Positions 17,362 through 26,922 of a DNA stretch of 64,000 nucleotides are shown in pieces; the first letter of the stretch is position 1, and each line of letters opens with the position of its first letter. Location: positions 1-64,000 of the forward strand of contig NZ_NBDP01000003.1 in the NCBI RefSeq assembly GCF_004123845.1, in the 5' to 3' direction. Under the pieces are notes generated by a model. The model saw only the letters and a list, made by a program, of their open reading frames with translations. It did not search any database and was not told the origin of the DNA. Made by a program: the position numbers and the translations under genes. The DNA comes from Allobosea sp. Tri-44. Lineage in GTDB: Bacteria; Pseudomonadota; Alphaproteobacteria; Rhizobiales; Beijerinckiaceae.

Positions 17362-19833
17362 TTGAAAGCGGTTTGGAGATCGGGCTCCAGCTACTGGCTG
17401 GCGGCCGCGCTGTTCTGTTGCGCCTGGGTGGCGCTGTGCTGGCCCTGGCTGTCGGGGGCGGTGACGATTCCGTTCGACGCCAAGGCGCATTTCCAGGCGC
17501 AGATCCAGTTCCTGGCGCAGGCGCTGCATTCGGGCCAGTCGCCGTTCTGGACGCACAACGTCTTCGCCGGCTCGCCGCAGGTCGCCGACCCGCAATCGCT
17601 GATCTTCTCGCCCGCCATCCTGCTCGCGCTGTTCAACTCCTCGCCGAGCTTCCGCGCGGTCGATGCCTATGTGCTGGCGCACCTGCTCGTCGGCGGGCTC
17701 GCCATGCTGATGTTCTTCCGCGACCGCAACTGGCATCCGGCCGGGGCGCTGCTGGCGGCGCTGGTCTTCGCTTTCGGCGCCTCGGCCGCCTGGCGCGTCC
17801 AGCATGTCGGGCAGATCGCCAGCTTCGCCTTCTTCGGCCTTGCCTTCTGGCTGACGGCGCGAATGCTGCAACGCGCTTCGCTGCGCTATGGCCTGCTCGC
17901 CGGCTTCGCCGCCGGCATGATGGTGCTCGAGCCCGATCAGGTCGCGCTGCTCGGCGCCTATATCCTGATCGGCATGGTGGTGGCCTATTGGCTCGCGGAA
18001 GGCTGGGCGGGGTTCCGCGCCAGCCTCGCGCCGATCGCGGCGGCCTGTTTCGCCGGCATCGTCACCATCGCCGTCCCCTTGCTCTGGACCTGGCTTTTCG
18101 CCGAGGCGACGACGCGGCCGGCGATCGACCTCGTCGAAGCCGGCAGGGGCTCGCTCCACCCGGCCTCGCTGCTGACCGCCTTCGTCGGCGACCTCTTCGG
18201 CGTGCGCGATCCGTCGGTCGAGTTCTGGGGGCCCTACAGCCCGGACTGGAATGCCAAAGAGCTCTTCCTCTCCAAGAATATGGGGCAGGTCTATGTCGGG
18301 GCGCTGCCCTTCCTGCTTCTGATCGTGCCGGGGCTGACGCGCGGCTGGCTCTGGGACAGAGCGATCCGGCCCTACACCATCCTGTTCGTGCTGATAGTGC
18401 TGTTCGCGCTCGGTCGCTACACGCCGCTGTTCCACCTGGCCTATGAGTATCTGCCGGGCGTCAAGGTGTTCCGGCGGCCGGCCGACGCGACCTTCCTGAT
18501 CGGCGGGCTCGGGGCGGTGCTGTCAGGCTATCTGCTGCATCGCATCCTCAGCGAAGAGCAGCAGGGCGCGATCTGGCGCGATCTCGGCATTGGCATCGGC
18601 GCGATCGCCCTGCTCATTGGCCTCGCTCTGCTGGTGGCGCGCCAGGCTGGGCATCTCGGCGAAGCCTTGGTACCAAGCGCGACGGCAGCGGCCTGGTTCG
18701 TGACGGCGCTTCTGCTGCTCGTCGTACTGACGCGCTGGCGTGGCGCTGCGGCTCCGCTCGTCGCGAGCCTGATCGTGACGGGCGTCGTCGCCGCCGATCT
18801 CGCCGCCAACAACGGCCCGAACGAGGCCACGGCGCTGGCGCCGGAGGTCTACGACGTGCTGCGGCCGGAGACCAAGAACGAGACCGTCGCCGTGCTGAAG
18901 AAGCTCATCGTGCAGCCGCCGGATTCGCCGCGGCGCGACCGGGTCGAACTGCTCGGCATGGGCTTCGAATGGCCCAATGCCGGCATGATCCACGGCTTCG
19001 ACCACACGCTGGGCTACAACCCGCTGCGGCTCGCCGATTTCTCGGAGGCGGTCGGCACGCGCGATTCGATCGCTGCGCCGGGCGAACGCGTGTTCACACC
19101 GCTGTTTCCGTCCTATCGCTGCCGCCTCGCCGATTTCCTCGGCCTGCGCTACATCGCGACGCGGGTGCCGATCGGCGAGGTCGACCGCTCGCTGCGCGAC
19201 GGCGACCTCAAGCTGGTCGCCTATACCAAGGACGGCTACATCTACGAGAACCCGCGGGCGCTGCCGCGCGTGATGTTCGTCGGCGGCTGGCAGCTCGCCG
19301 ATTTCGACGGGATGAAATCGGCCGGGCAATGGCCGGAGGCCGATCCGCAGCGTGTCGTGCTGCTCGAGCAGGAGCCGGAGCCCGGCGTGCCGGATGGACC
19401 GGTCGCGAGCAATGCCGAGGTCAAGCTGAAGCGCTACCGCAACACGGTGGTCGAGATCGAGGTCACGACCGCGCAGCCCGGCTTCGTCGTGCTGAACGAC
19501 ATCTGGCATCCCTGGTGGCGGGCCGAGCTCGACGGGCAGGAAGTCGAGATCCTCAAGGCCAATGTCCTGTTCCGCGCCGTGCAGGTCCCGGCCGGCACGC
19601 ACAAGATCCGCTTCAGCTTCCACCCGCTCGACGGCGCGATCGCCGAATTGCGCGACCGCGTGACACCGCCGGAGGAAGAGGGCGTGGTCGCGGAGGCGCC
19701 GACGCATAGCGGCCCGTCCGGCTCGCTGGCGACGCGGCTCCAGCCGGTTCCGCCCGAGCCGATCGCGCGCCCGGCGCGCGATTTGGCCGCGCATGACATG
19801 CAGACATCGTCCGTCATGTCGGTGGTGCGGTAG
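17362..19833 (+). CDS. YfhO-like multi-pass membrane protein
   Basis: An 823-residue integral membrane protein with about 12 predicted TM helices in the first 500 residues, then a soluble C-terminal region. The PFDAKAHFQAQIQFLAQ start and HNVFAGSPQVADPQS loop resemble YfhO/GT-C membrane glycosyltransferase proteins, where an acidic first periplasmic loop binds polyprenyl-phosphate sugars. It could glycosylate a cell-envelope polymer. No ATG lies at the start; I prefer the TTG at 17362 (GGGGG five bases upstream) over the TTG at 17350. Stand-alone gene; the substrate is unknown. Confidence 0.75.
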   Translation: MKAVWRSGSSYWLAAALFCCAWVALCWPWLSGAVTIPFDAKAHFQAQIQFLAQALHSGQSPFWTHNVFAGSPQVADPQSLIFSPAILLALFNSSPSFRAVDAYVLAHLLVGGLAMLMFFRDRNWHPAGALLAALVFAFGASAAWRVQHVGQIASFAFFGLAFWLTARMLQRASLRYGLLAGFAAGMMVLEPDQVALLGAYILIGMVVAYWLAEGWAGFRASLAPIAAACFAGIVTIAVPLLWTWLFAEATTRPAIDLVEAGRGSLHPASLLTAFVGDLFGVRDPSVEFWGPYSPDWNAKELFLSKNMGQVYVGALPFLLLIVPGLTRGWLWDRAIRPYTILFVLIVLFALGRYTPLFHLAYEYLPGVKVFRRPADATFLIGGLGAVLSGYLLHRILSEEQQGAIWRDLGIGIGAIALLIGLALLVARQAGHLGEALVPSATAAAWFVTALLLLVVLTRWRGAAAPLVASLIVTGVVAADLAANNGPNEATALAPEVYDVLRPETKNETVAVLKKLIVQPPDSPRRDRVELLGMGFEWPNAGMIHGFDHTLGYNPLRLADFSEAVGTRDSIAAPGERVFTPLFPSYRCRLADFLGLRYIATRVPIGEVDRSLRDGDLKLVAYTKDGYIYENPRALPRVMFVGGWQLADFDGMKSAGQWPEADPQRVVLLEQEPEPGVPDGPVASNAEVKLKRYRNTVVEIEVTTAQPGFVVLNDIWHPWWRAELDGQEVEILKANVLFRAVQVPAGTHKIRFSFHPLDGAIAELRDRVTPPEEEGVVAEAPTHSGPSGSLATRLQPVPPEPIARPARDLAAHDMQTSSVMSVVR

Positions 19834-19846
19834 AGCTTCACACACG

Positions 19847-19952
19847 TCATGCTCGGCCTCGAGCCGAGCATCTCAGGCAGAACGAAGCTGATGCAGGAGC
19901 CTTCTTGTCACGAGATTCTCGGGTCTGCGCTTCGCTTCGCCCGAGAATGACG
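19847..19952. repeat. Two palindromes between convergent genes
   Basis: ATGCTCGGC-CTC-GAGCCGAGCAT (19848-19871) is a near-perfect hairpin related to the element at 1951-1972. A second, GATTCTCGGG...CCCGAGAATGA (about 19913-19951), has a GC-rich loop. Both lie between the convergent YfhO-like and ferredoxin-NADP reductase genes and probably help terminate both. Confidence 0.65.
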
Positions 19953-19960
19953 CGTGAGCC

Positions 19961-21593
<1,633 letters not shown>

Positions 21594-21682
21594 GGCTGCC
21601 TTTCACGGTGTCGATGACGGGCGTTCTCTGGTTCGGCTCCGTTCTGCCAGCGCCGGCAGCGCGAGGGAAGGGCAGCGGCGTG

Positions 21683-21710
21683 GTTTCGTCTTGCAGGTTT
21701 CGTCTTGCAG
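21683..21710 (+). repeat. Perfect tandem 14-mer
   Basis: GTTTCGTCTTGCAG occurs twice without a gap (21683-21696 and 21697-21710) in the 279-base gap between the divergent GlcG-like and LysM genes. It may be a replication-slippage product or a paired regulator site. Nothing else coding is visible in this gap. Confidence 0.6.
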
Positions 21711-21872
21711 TTGTCGTTCCGAATGGGCTTCATGGATTGCCCGTCTCGGAATGTGTTCCGCAAGGTGACGCCACTTTTGCGACCAGAACATGCTCCAAGG
21801 CTGTGGAGCTACGCGAAGCCCGATCGTTCGGCCAATCCTGGCGGGGCGGCGAGTGCGTTAGGAGAACACGCT

Positions 21873-22316
21873 ATGGGTCTGTTCAGTTTCATCAAGGAAG
21901 CCGGCGCCAAGATCTTCGGGTCGAGCTCGGCCAATGCGGCGACGGCAGATCAGTTGCAGAAGGAACTGGCCGGCCATGGCCTGCCTTCGGACGTCAAGAT
22001 CGACGTCTCGGGCGACAAGGTGAAGGTCTCCGGTAAGGCACTGAGCACCGAGGAGGCCGAGAAGATCATCCTGGCGATCGGCAACACCGCCGGCGTCGGT
22101 TCGGTCGAATCGGAGCTGATCGTCAACAAGGAGGCGGCCGCCGCGGTGTTCTACACGGTGAAGAAGGGCGATACGCTCTGGAAGATCGCCGAGGAGAATT
22201 ACGGCCAGGGCAAGGGCGCCAAGTACACCGAGATCGTCAAGGCCAACACGCCTCCGGTGAAGGATCCCGATCTGATCCAGCCGGGCTGGGTGCTGCGCAT
22301 TCCGCCGCTGGCCTGA
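21873..22316 (+). CDS. BON and LysM domain protein (Kbp/YgaU-like)
   Basis: A 147-residue protein starting MGLFSFIKEAGAKIFG. A BON domain (about 25-85, with DVKIDVSGDKVKVSGKALS and GVGSVESEL) is followed by a LysM domain (about 93-147, FYTVKKGDTLWKIAEENYG and IQPGWVLRIPPL). The layout matches E. coli Kbp, a potassium-binding protein. There is no signal peptide. GGAG lies eight bases before the ATG, and the longer upstream frame is not supported. A GC-rich hairpin follows the stop. The ion-binding role is inferred from the family. Confidence 0.88.
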   Translation: MGLFSFIKEAGAKIFGSSSANAATADQLQKELAGHGLPSDVKIDVSGDKVKVSGKALSTEEAEKIILAIGNTAGVGSVESELIVNKEAAAAVFYTVKKGDTLWKIAEENYGQGKGAKYTEIVKANTPPVKDPDLIQPGWVLRIPPLA

Positions 22317-22333
22317 TCACGCTCGCGAGAGCT

Positions 22334-22358
22334 GCCCGCCGGGGAAGAACCGGCGGGC
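22334..22358 (+). terminator. GC-rich hairpin after the LysM gene
   Basis: GCCCGCCGG and CCGGCGGGC form a perfect 9-bp stem with a 7-base loop, 18 bases after the LysM stop. Only a short TT follows, so it is a weak intrinsic terminator. Confidence 0.55.
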
Positions 22359-22538
22359 TTGCGAATTAGTTACGAATGAAACTATAAGGCCTGGAAGGCG
22401 TGAGACTTCCGGCCAGTTTGCATCGGGGCCGGTTTGATCCATCTTGCGTCTTTGCGAGACGGGCCAGCCGGCCTTTTGTCGGCAAGGCCCGCGGCAGGGT
22501 GAACGAAACAACGCAGAATTCCCGGGGAGGGGACCCAA

Positions 22539-23591
22539 ATGAGCTTTGATCGCCGCAAGTTCCTGACGCTCGCCGGCTCGGCCGTGGCCGCTCCGGCGGT
22601 GCTGCGCGCCAGCCGTGCCAATGCTCAGGAAGTGACGCTGCGCATGCACCACTTCCTGCCGCCGGTGGCGAACGGACACTCCAAGTTCCTGAAGCCCTGG
22701 GCCGACAAGGTCGGTGCCGAATCGAACGGCCGGATCAAGATCGACATCTTCCCGTCGATGCAGCTCGGCGGCACTCCGCCTCAGCTCTACGACCAGGCCC
22801 GCGACGGCGTCGTCGACATCGTCTGGACGTTGCCCGGTAACACCCCCGGCCGCTTCACCGGGATCGAGGCGTTCGAGCTGCCCTTCGTGGCGAACAAGCG
22901 GGCGCTGGTGAACTCGCTGGCGCTGACCGACTACGCCAGCGAGCACCTCAAGGACGAGTTCAAGGACATCCATCCGATCTGCTTCTGGGCGCATGATCAC
23001 GGCCTGATCCACGCCAACAAGACGGTGAAGACGATGGAGGACCTGAAGGGTCTGAAGCTGCGCTTCCCGACCCGCCTCGCCGGCGAGGCGCTGCGCGCGC
23101 TCGGCGTCAACGCCATCGGCATGCCGATCCCGCAGGTGCCGGAATCGCTGGCGCAGCGCGTGATCGACGGCTGCGTCGTGCCCTGGGAGGTCGTGCCCTC
23201 GATCAAGGTTCAGGAGCTGGTCAAGAATCATACCGAGATCCCGGGCTCGCCGACCCTTTATGTTGCGACCTTCGTGCTCGCGATGAACAAGGCGAAGTAT
23301 GAGGGGCTCGCGCCCGACCTCAAGGCGATCCTCGACAAGAACTCGGGCGCCGTTGCCTCGGCCATGGCGGGCAAGGTCTGGGACGAGCAGGCGATCGTCG
23401 TCTCCGAGATGGTCAAGAAGCGCGGCAACAGCATCACCACCATCGACGAGGCCGAAGCGGCGCGCTGGCGCAAGACGACCGAGCCGGTGATCGAGGGCTG
23501 GATCAAGACCGCCAAGGACAAGGGCCTCGATGGCGAGAAGCTGCTCGCCGCCGCCCGCGCCGCGCTGACCAAGCACCAGAACGCCGCCTGA
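22539..23591 (+). CDS. TRAP transporter substrate-binding protein (DctP family)
   Basis: A 350-residue periplasmic binding protein. The N-terminus MSFDRRKFLTLAGSAVAAPAVLRASRANAQ carries a Tat-type RRKFLT motif and a cleavage site after ANA. The mature part has DctP hallmarks: LRMHHFLPPVANGHSKFLKPWADKV, DLKGLKLRFPTRLAGEAL and a C-terminal helical region. It captures an organic acid or related solute for the DctQ-DctM permease encoded next, driven by the sodium or proton gradient. GGGGAGGGGACCCAA precedes the ATG. The ligand cannot be told from sequence. Confidence 0.93.
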   Translation: MSFDRRKFLTLAGSAVAAPAVLRASRANAQEVTLRMHHFLPPVANGHSKFLKPWADKVGAESNGRIKIDIFPSMQLGGTPPQLYDQARDGVVDIVWTLPGNTPGRFTGIEAFELPFVANKRALVNSLALTDYASEHLKDEFKDIHPICFWAHDHGLIHANKTVKTMEDLKGLKLRFPTRLAGEALRALGVNAIGMPIPQVPESLAQRVIDGCVVPWEVVPSIKVQELVKNHTEIPGSPTLYVATFVLAMNKAKYEGLAPDLKAILDKNSGAVASAMAGKVWDEQAIVVSEMVKKRGNSITTIDEAEAARWRKTTEPVIEGWIKTAKDKGLDGEKLLAAARAALTKHQNAA

Positions 23592-23599
23592 TCGCCGCG

Positions 23600-24103
23600 A
23601 TGACCGGGGACATGGGGGAAAGGCCGCCATCGCGCATCGACGCGGTGGCGGAGACGGTCGCGCTCATCGGTGGCGTGCTGCTGATCGCGCTCGCGACCAT
23701 GGTCGTGGTCAGCGTGACCTTGCGCAGCGATCTCGTCGGCGCCGCCGGCGTGCCGGGCGATTTCGAGCTGGTGCAGATGGCGACGGCGATCGCCGCCTTC
23801 TGCTTCCTGCCGCTCTGCCAGCTGAAGCGCGGCAACATCTTCGTCGACACCTTCACACTGAAGCTGCCACAGCCCTGGCGCGACGGGCTCGATGCGCTCT
23901 GGGACGTGGTCTACGGCCTCGCCATGGCGCTGATCGCCTGGCGGCTCGGTGTCGGTGCACGTTCAGCGCTTGCCAGTGGCGAGAACACGATGGTGCTGCA
24001 GCTGCCAAGCTATCTGCCGATCGCGGTTTGTGCGGTGCTTGCCAGCTTTGTTGCGCTCGCGGCCTTCGTCAGCGCCAGCCGTCTGCTGAGGCAGCCCCAA
24101 TGA
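23600..24103 (+). CDS. TRAP transporter small permease (DctQ family)
   Basis: A 167-residue protein with four TM helices, including VALIGGVLLIALATMVVVSVTLR and a C-terminal AVCAVLASFVALAAFVSASRLL. The conserved DctQ segment around FCFLPLCQLKRGNIFVD is present. It forms the small membrane subunit of the tripartite transporter. Its stop overlaps the ATG of the large permease gene (ATGA), and it begins 8 bases after the binding-protein stop, so the three genes are one operon. Confidence 0.9.
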   Translation: MTGDMGERPPSRIDAVAETVALIGGVLLIALATMVVVSVTLRSDLVGAAGVPGDFELVQMATAIAAFCFLPLCQLKRGNIFVDTFTLKLPQPWRDGLDALWDVVYGLAMALIAWRLGVGARSALASGENTMVLQLPSYLPIAVCAVLASFVALAAFVSASRLLRQPQ

Positions 24104-25419
24104 GCGGCTTCTCCCTCGCGATCACCGGCTTTGCCGTCATGCTGGCGCTGATGGCGCTGCGCCTGCCGATCGGGCTCGCCATGCTGGTCGTTGGCAGCGC
24201 CGGCTATATCCAGCTCAACGGGCTCGAGCCGTTCCTCAACTATATCCGCACCACGCCCTATCAGATCTTCGCCAACTACACGCTTTCGGTGATCCCGCTC
24301 TTTGTGCTGATGGGCGCCTTCGCTGAGCGCTCGGGGCTGGCGGGCGACCTGTTCAAGGCGGCCTCCGCCTTCGTCGGCCATCGCCGCGGCGGCCTCGGCA
24401 TGGCGATGATCGGCGCCTGTACCGGCTTCGGCGCGATCTGCGGCTCCTCGGTCGCGACCACCGCGACCTTCGCCCGTGCCGCGCTGCCGCAATTGCGCAG
24501 CTACCGCTATGACCCCGGCTTCGCCTGCGGCGTCACCGCGGTCGGCGGTACGCTCGGCATCCTGATCCCGCCCTCGGTCATCCTCGTCGTCTATGCGATC
24601 TCGACCGAGCAGAACATCGCCAAGCTGTTCCAGGCGGCGCTGATCCCGGGGCTGATGGCAGCGGCGTTCTATTGCATCACCATTGCGTTCATGACGCGGC
24701 TCGACGGCACGCTCGGTCCCGCGCATGAGCGCACGCCCTGGCGCGAGCGCTGGCCGCTGCTCGTCGGCGTCATCCCGGCGATGGCGGTCGCGGTGATCGT
24801 GGTAGGCGGCATCTATGGCGGCATCTTCACCCCGACCGAGGGAGCCTCTGTCGGCGCTTTCATCATGCTGGCGATCGGCGTGTTCCGCCGCACCCTCGGC
24901 CTCGCCGAGATCAAGCAGGCGATCCTGCAGACGGCCGAGACCTCGGCGATGATCTTCGCGATCCTGCTAGGCGCTGAGGTGTTCAACGCCTTCCTCGCGC
25001 TGACGCAGGTGCCGACGGCGGCGGCCGAGATGATCGCGGCCTCCGGCTGGGCGCCGTACACCGTGCTGGTCGGCCTGCTGCTGTTCTACATCGTGCTCGG
25101 CGGCGTCATGGACGAGCTCGCCATGATCCTTTTGACGCTGCCGGTGTTCTTCCCGATCGTGACGGCGCTCGATTTCGGCATGCCGAGCGACGACATCGCG
25201 ATCTGGTTCGGCATCCTCGTCCTGGTCGTGGTCGGCATCGGCATGACCTGCCCGCCGATCGGGCTCAATGTCTTCGTCGTCGCCTCGCTGGCGCGCGACG
25301 TGCCGGTGACGCGGATTTATCGCGGCGTGCTGCCTTTCGTTGCCGCCGACGTCATCCGGCTCGGCATCTGCGTGGCATTTCCGGCGTTGAGTCTCTATCT
25401 GGTGAAGCTCCTGAACTGA
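24100..25419 (+). CDS. TRAP transporter large permease (DctM family)
   Basis: A 439-residue protein with about 12 TM helices, starting MSGFSLAITGFAVMLALMALRLPIGLAM. Family motifs include PLFVLMGAFAERSGL, GLGMAMIGACTGFGAICGSSVATTATF, GGTLGILIPPSVILVVYAI and a C-terminal GLNVFVVASLARDVP. It is the ion-coupled transport subunit. The ATG at 24100 overlaps the dctQ stop; the frame is open upstream, but that would run through dctQ. A rhodanese gene follows 21 bases later. Confidence 0.93.
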   Translation: MSGFSLAITGFAVMLALMALRLPIGLAMLVVGSAGYIQLNGLEPFLNYIRTTPYQIFANYTLSVIPLFVLMGAFAERSGLAGDLFKAASAFVGHRRGGLGMAMIGACTGFGAICGSSVATTATFARAALPQLRSYRYDPGFACGVTAVGGTLGILIPPSVILVVYAISTEQNIAKLFQAALIPGLMAAAFYCITIAFMTRLDGTLGPAHERTPWRERWPLLVGVIPAMAVAVIVVGGIYGGIFTPTEGASVGAFIMLAIGVFRRTLGLAEIKQAILQTAETSAMIFAILLGAEVFNAFLALTQVPTAAAEMIAASGWAPYTVLVGLLLFYIVLGGVMDELAMILLTLPVFFPIVTALDFGMPSDDIAIWFGILVLVVVGIGMTCPPIGLNVFVVASLARDVPVTRIYRGVLPFVAADVIRLGICVAFPALSLYLVKLLN

Positions 25420-25440
25420 GCGACAGCTAAGAGCGACAGC

Positions 25441-25755
25441 ATGATCGTACACGACCTCGACATCGACGCCGTCAAGGCGGGGCTCGACGATGGCTCGATC
25501 CTGATCGTCGACGTGCGCGAGCCGCACGAGTTCGCGGCGGGGCGTATTCCCGGCTCGGTCTCGCGGCCGCTGTCGCAGTTCGATCCCGCCGACCTGCCGG
25601 ACGAGCCCGGCAAGCGCATCGTGCTCTCCTGCGCCGCCGGTGTGCGCTCGCTGCGGGCGCTGGAATTCGCGCAGGCGGCCGGGCTCGACATCGACAGCCA
25701 CTATATCGGGGGCTTCAAGGACTGGGCCATGCGCGGCGAGCCGGTAGAGCACTAA
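25441..25755 (+). CDS. Single-domain rhodanese-like protein
   Basis: A 104-residue rhodanese fold protein: LIVDVREPHEFAAGRIPGSVSRPL near residue 20 and an active-site loop LSCAAGVRSLRALEFA with the catalytic Cys near residue 64. Such proteins transfer sulfane sulfur or act as thiol-dependent carriers. It lies 21 bases after dctM on the same strand and could be co-transcribed, though a functional link to TRAP transport is not established. Cytoplasmic, no signal peptide. Confidence 0.88.
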   Translation: MIVHDLDIDAVKAGLDDGSILIVDVREPHEFAAGRIPGSVSRPLSQFDPADLPDEPGKRIVLSCAAGVRSLRALEFAQAAGLDIDSHYIGGFKDWAMRGEPVEH

Positions 25756-25851
25756 GGCGCTTCCAGCGCGTCTTGCGGTTGCGGTCCGCCACGCCAGAGC
25801 CGATAACGTGGCGCGGCCTTGAACCCGGCTGCGGCGACCCAAGGTGCCCTG

Positions 25852-26805
25852 ATGAAGGCCTCCCGTCTGCTGAGCCTCTCCCTCGCAGCCCTGCTTTGCA
25901 CCGCTTCCGCAGCTCCGCTTGCGTTCGCGCAGGCCGCTCCGCAGAACGCAGCGAGGCGGCCGGCGCAGGATCCGGAATTGCAGGCGGCGATCGCCAAGTC
26001 GAACGCCTATACCTCGCTCGCCAACCGGACGCTCAGGGCGATCGAGTCCTGGGATCGCTACAAGAGCTGGGTCGATCTGAAGAAGGGCCCGACCGGCAAG
26101 GAGCGCTATATCGATTACGGGCTCTACAGCCTCTATGACGTCAAGGACGAGATCGCCAAGGCCGAGGCCGCTACCGCCCAGGCGCCGGCCCAGCCGGAGC
26201 TCGACGGCGCGGTCAAGCGCTTCATCGCCGCCTACCAGGAACTCGCGCCGCTGATCACCCGGGCCGAGCGCTATTACGAGCGCAAGGACTATCGTGGCGA
26301 CAACATCGCCGAGGGCCGCGAGCTGCACGCCAAGATGGTGCCGGCGGCGGAGGCTTTCCTGCGCGAGCGGGGCGCCTTTGATCTGCAGCTCAATGCCTAC
26401 AAGAAGGGCATCGACGCTCGCGAGCTCGCGGCGATCGAGGCGAGCGAGGGCCGCCTTGCCCGCTGGCAGCTGCGCAACATCATGATGAATGCCCGCGCCG
26501 TAATGGACCTGATGCCGAGCAATGAGCGCCCGATCGTCGATCTTGCCGCCTTCGACACGGCGCTGGCCGGCTATTCCGGCGCGATCAAGGAGATGGACCG
26601 CTTCAAGGACAATAATCCGTCCGGCGTGCCGATGATCGATTCCTCGGCGAGTTCCTGGCTCGGCTCGCTGCGTGACTTCCGCGAGAAGCTCGGCAAGTCG
26701 AAGGGCGACGTCCGCAAGGGCGCGGCAGGCGATGCCAACCGCATCGTCTCCAGTTATAATATGATGGTGACGATGTCCGACAGCGCCGCGCGCATGATCC
26801 GCTGA
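25852..26805 (+). CDS. DUF3829-like secreted protein
   Basis: A 317-residue exported protein. The ATG at 25852 gives a clear signal peptide (MKASRLLSLSLAALLCTASAAPLAFAQ). The mature protein is helical and charged, with YFxxY-like features such as SNAYTSLANRTLRAIESWDRYKSWVD, RFIAAYQELAPLITRAERYYERKDY and VSSYNMMV near the end, which fit the YiiG/DUF3829 family. The family's function is unknown. It is probably periplasmic, perhaps membrane-associated. It precedes the CoxL-like gene by about 115 bases. Confidence 0.7.
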   Translation: MKASRLLSLSLAALLCTASAAPLAFAQAAPQNAARRPAQDPELQAAIAKSNAYTSLANRTLRAIESWDRYKSWVDLKKGPTGKERYIDYGLYSLYDVKDEIAKAEAATAQAPAQPELDGAVKRFIAAYQELAPLITRAERYYERKDYRGDNIAEGRELHAKMVPAAEAFLRERGAFDLQLNAYKKGIDARELAAIEASEGRLARWQLRNIMMNARAVMDLMPSNERPIVDLAAFDTALAGYSGAIKEMDRFKDNNPSGVPMIDSSASSWLGSLRDFREKLGKSKGDVRKGAAGDANRIVSSYNMMVTMSDSAARMIR

Positions 26806-26922
26806 ATTCAAGGCCCGACAGTCTGCATTCCGTGCATCCCGGCCCCCGCATGTGGACCGGGGTGACGGCGCGGCGATCCTGCGCCAGTCTTTCTCATTGA
26901 GTGATCCGAAGGAAGTTTGCCG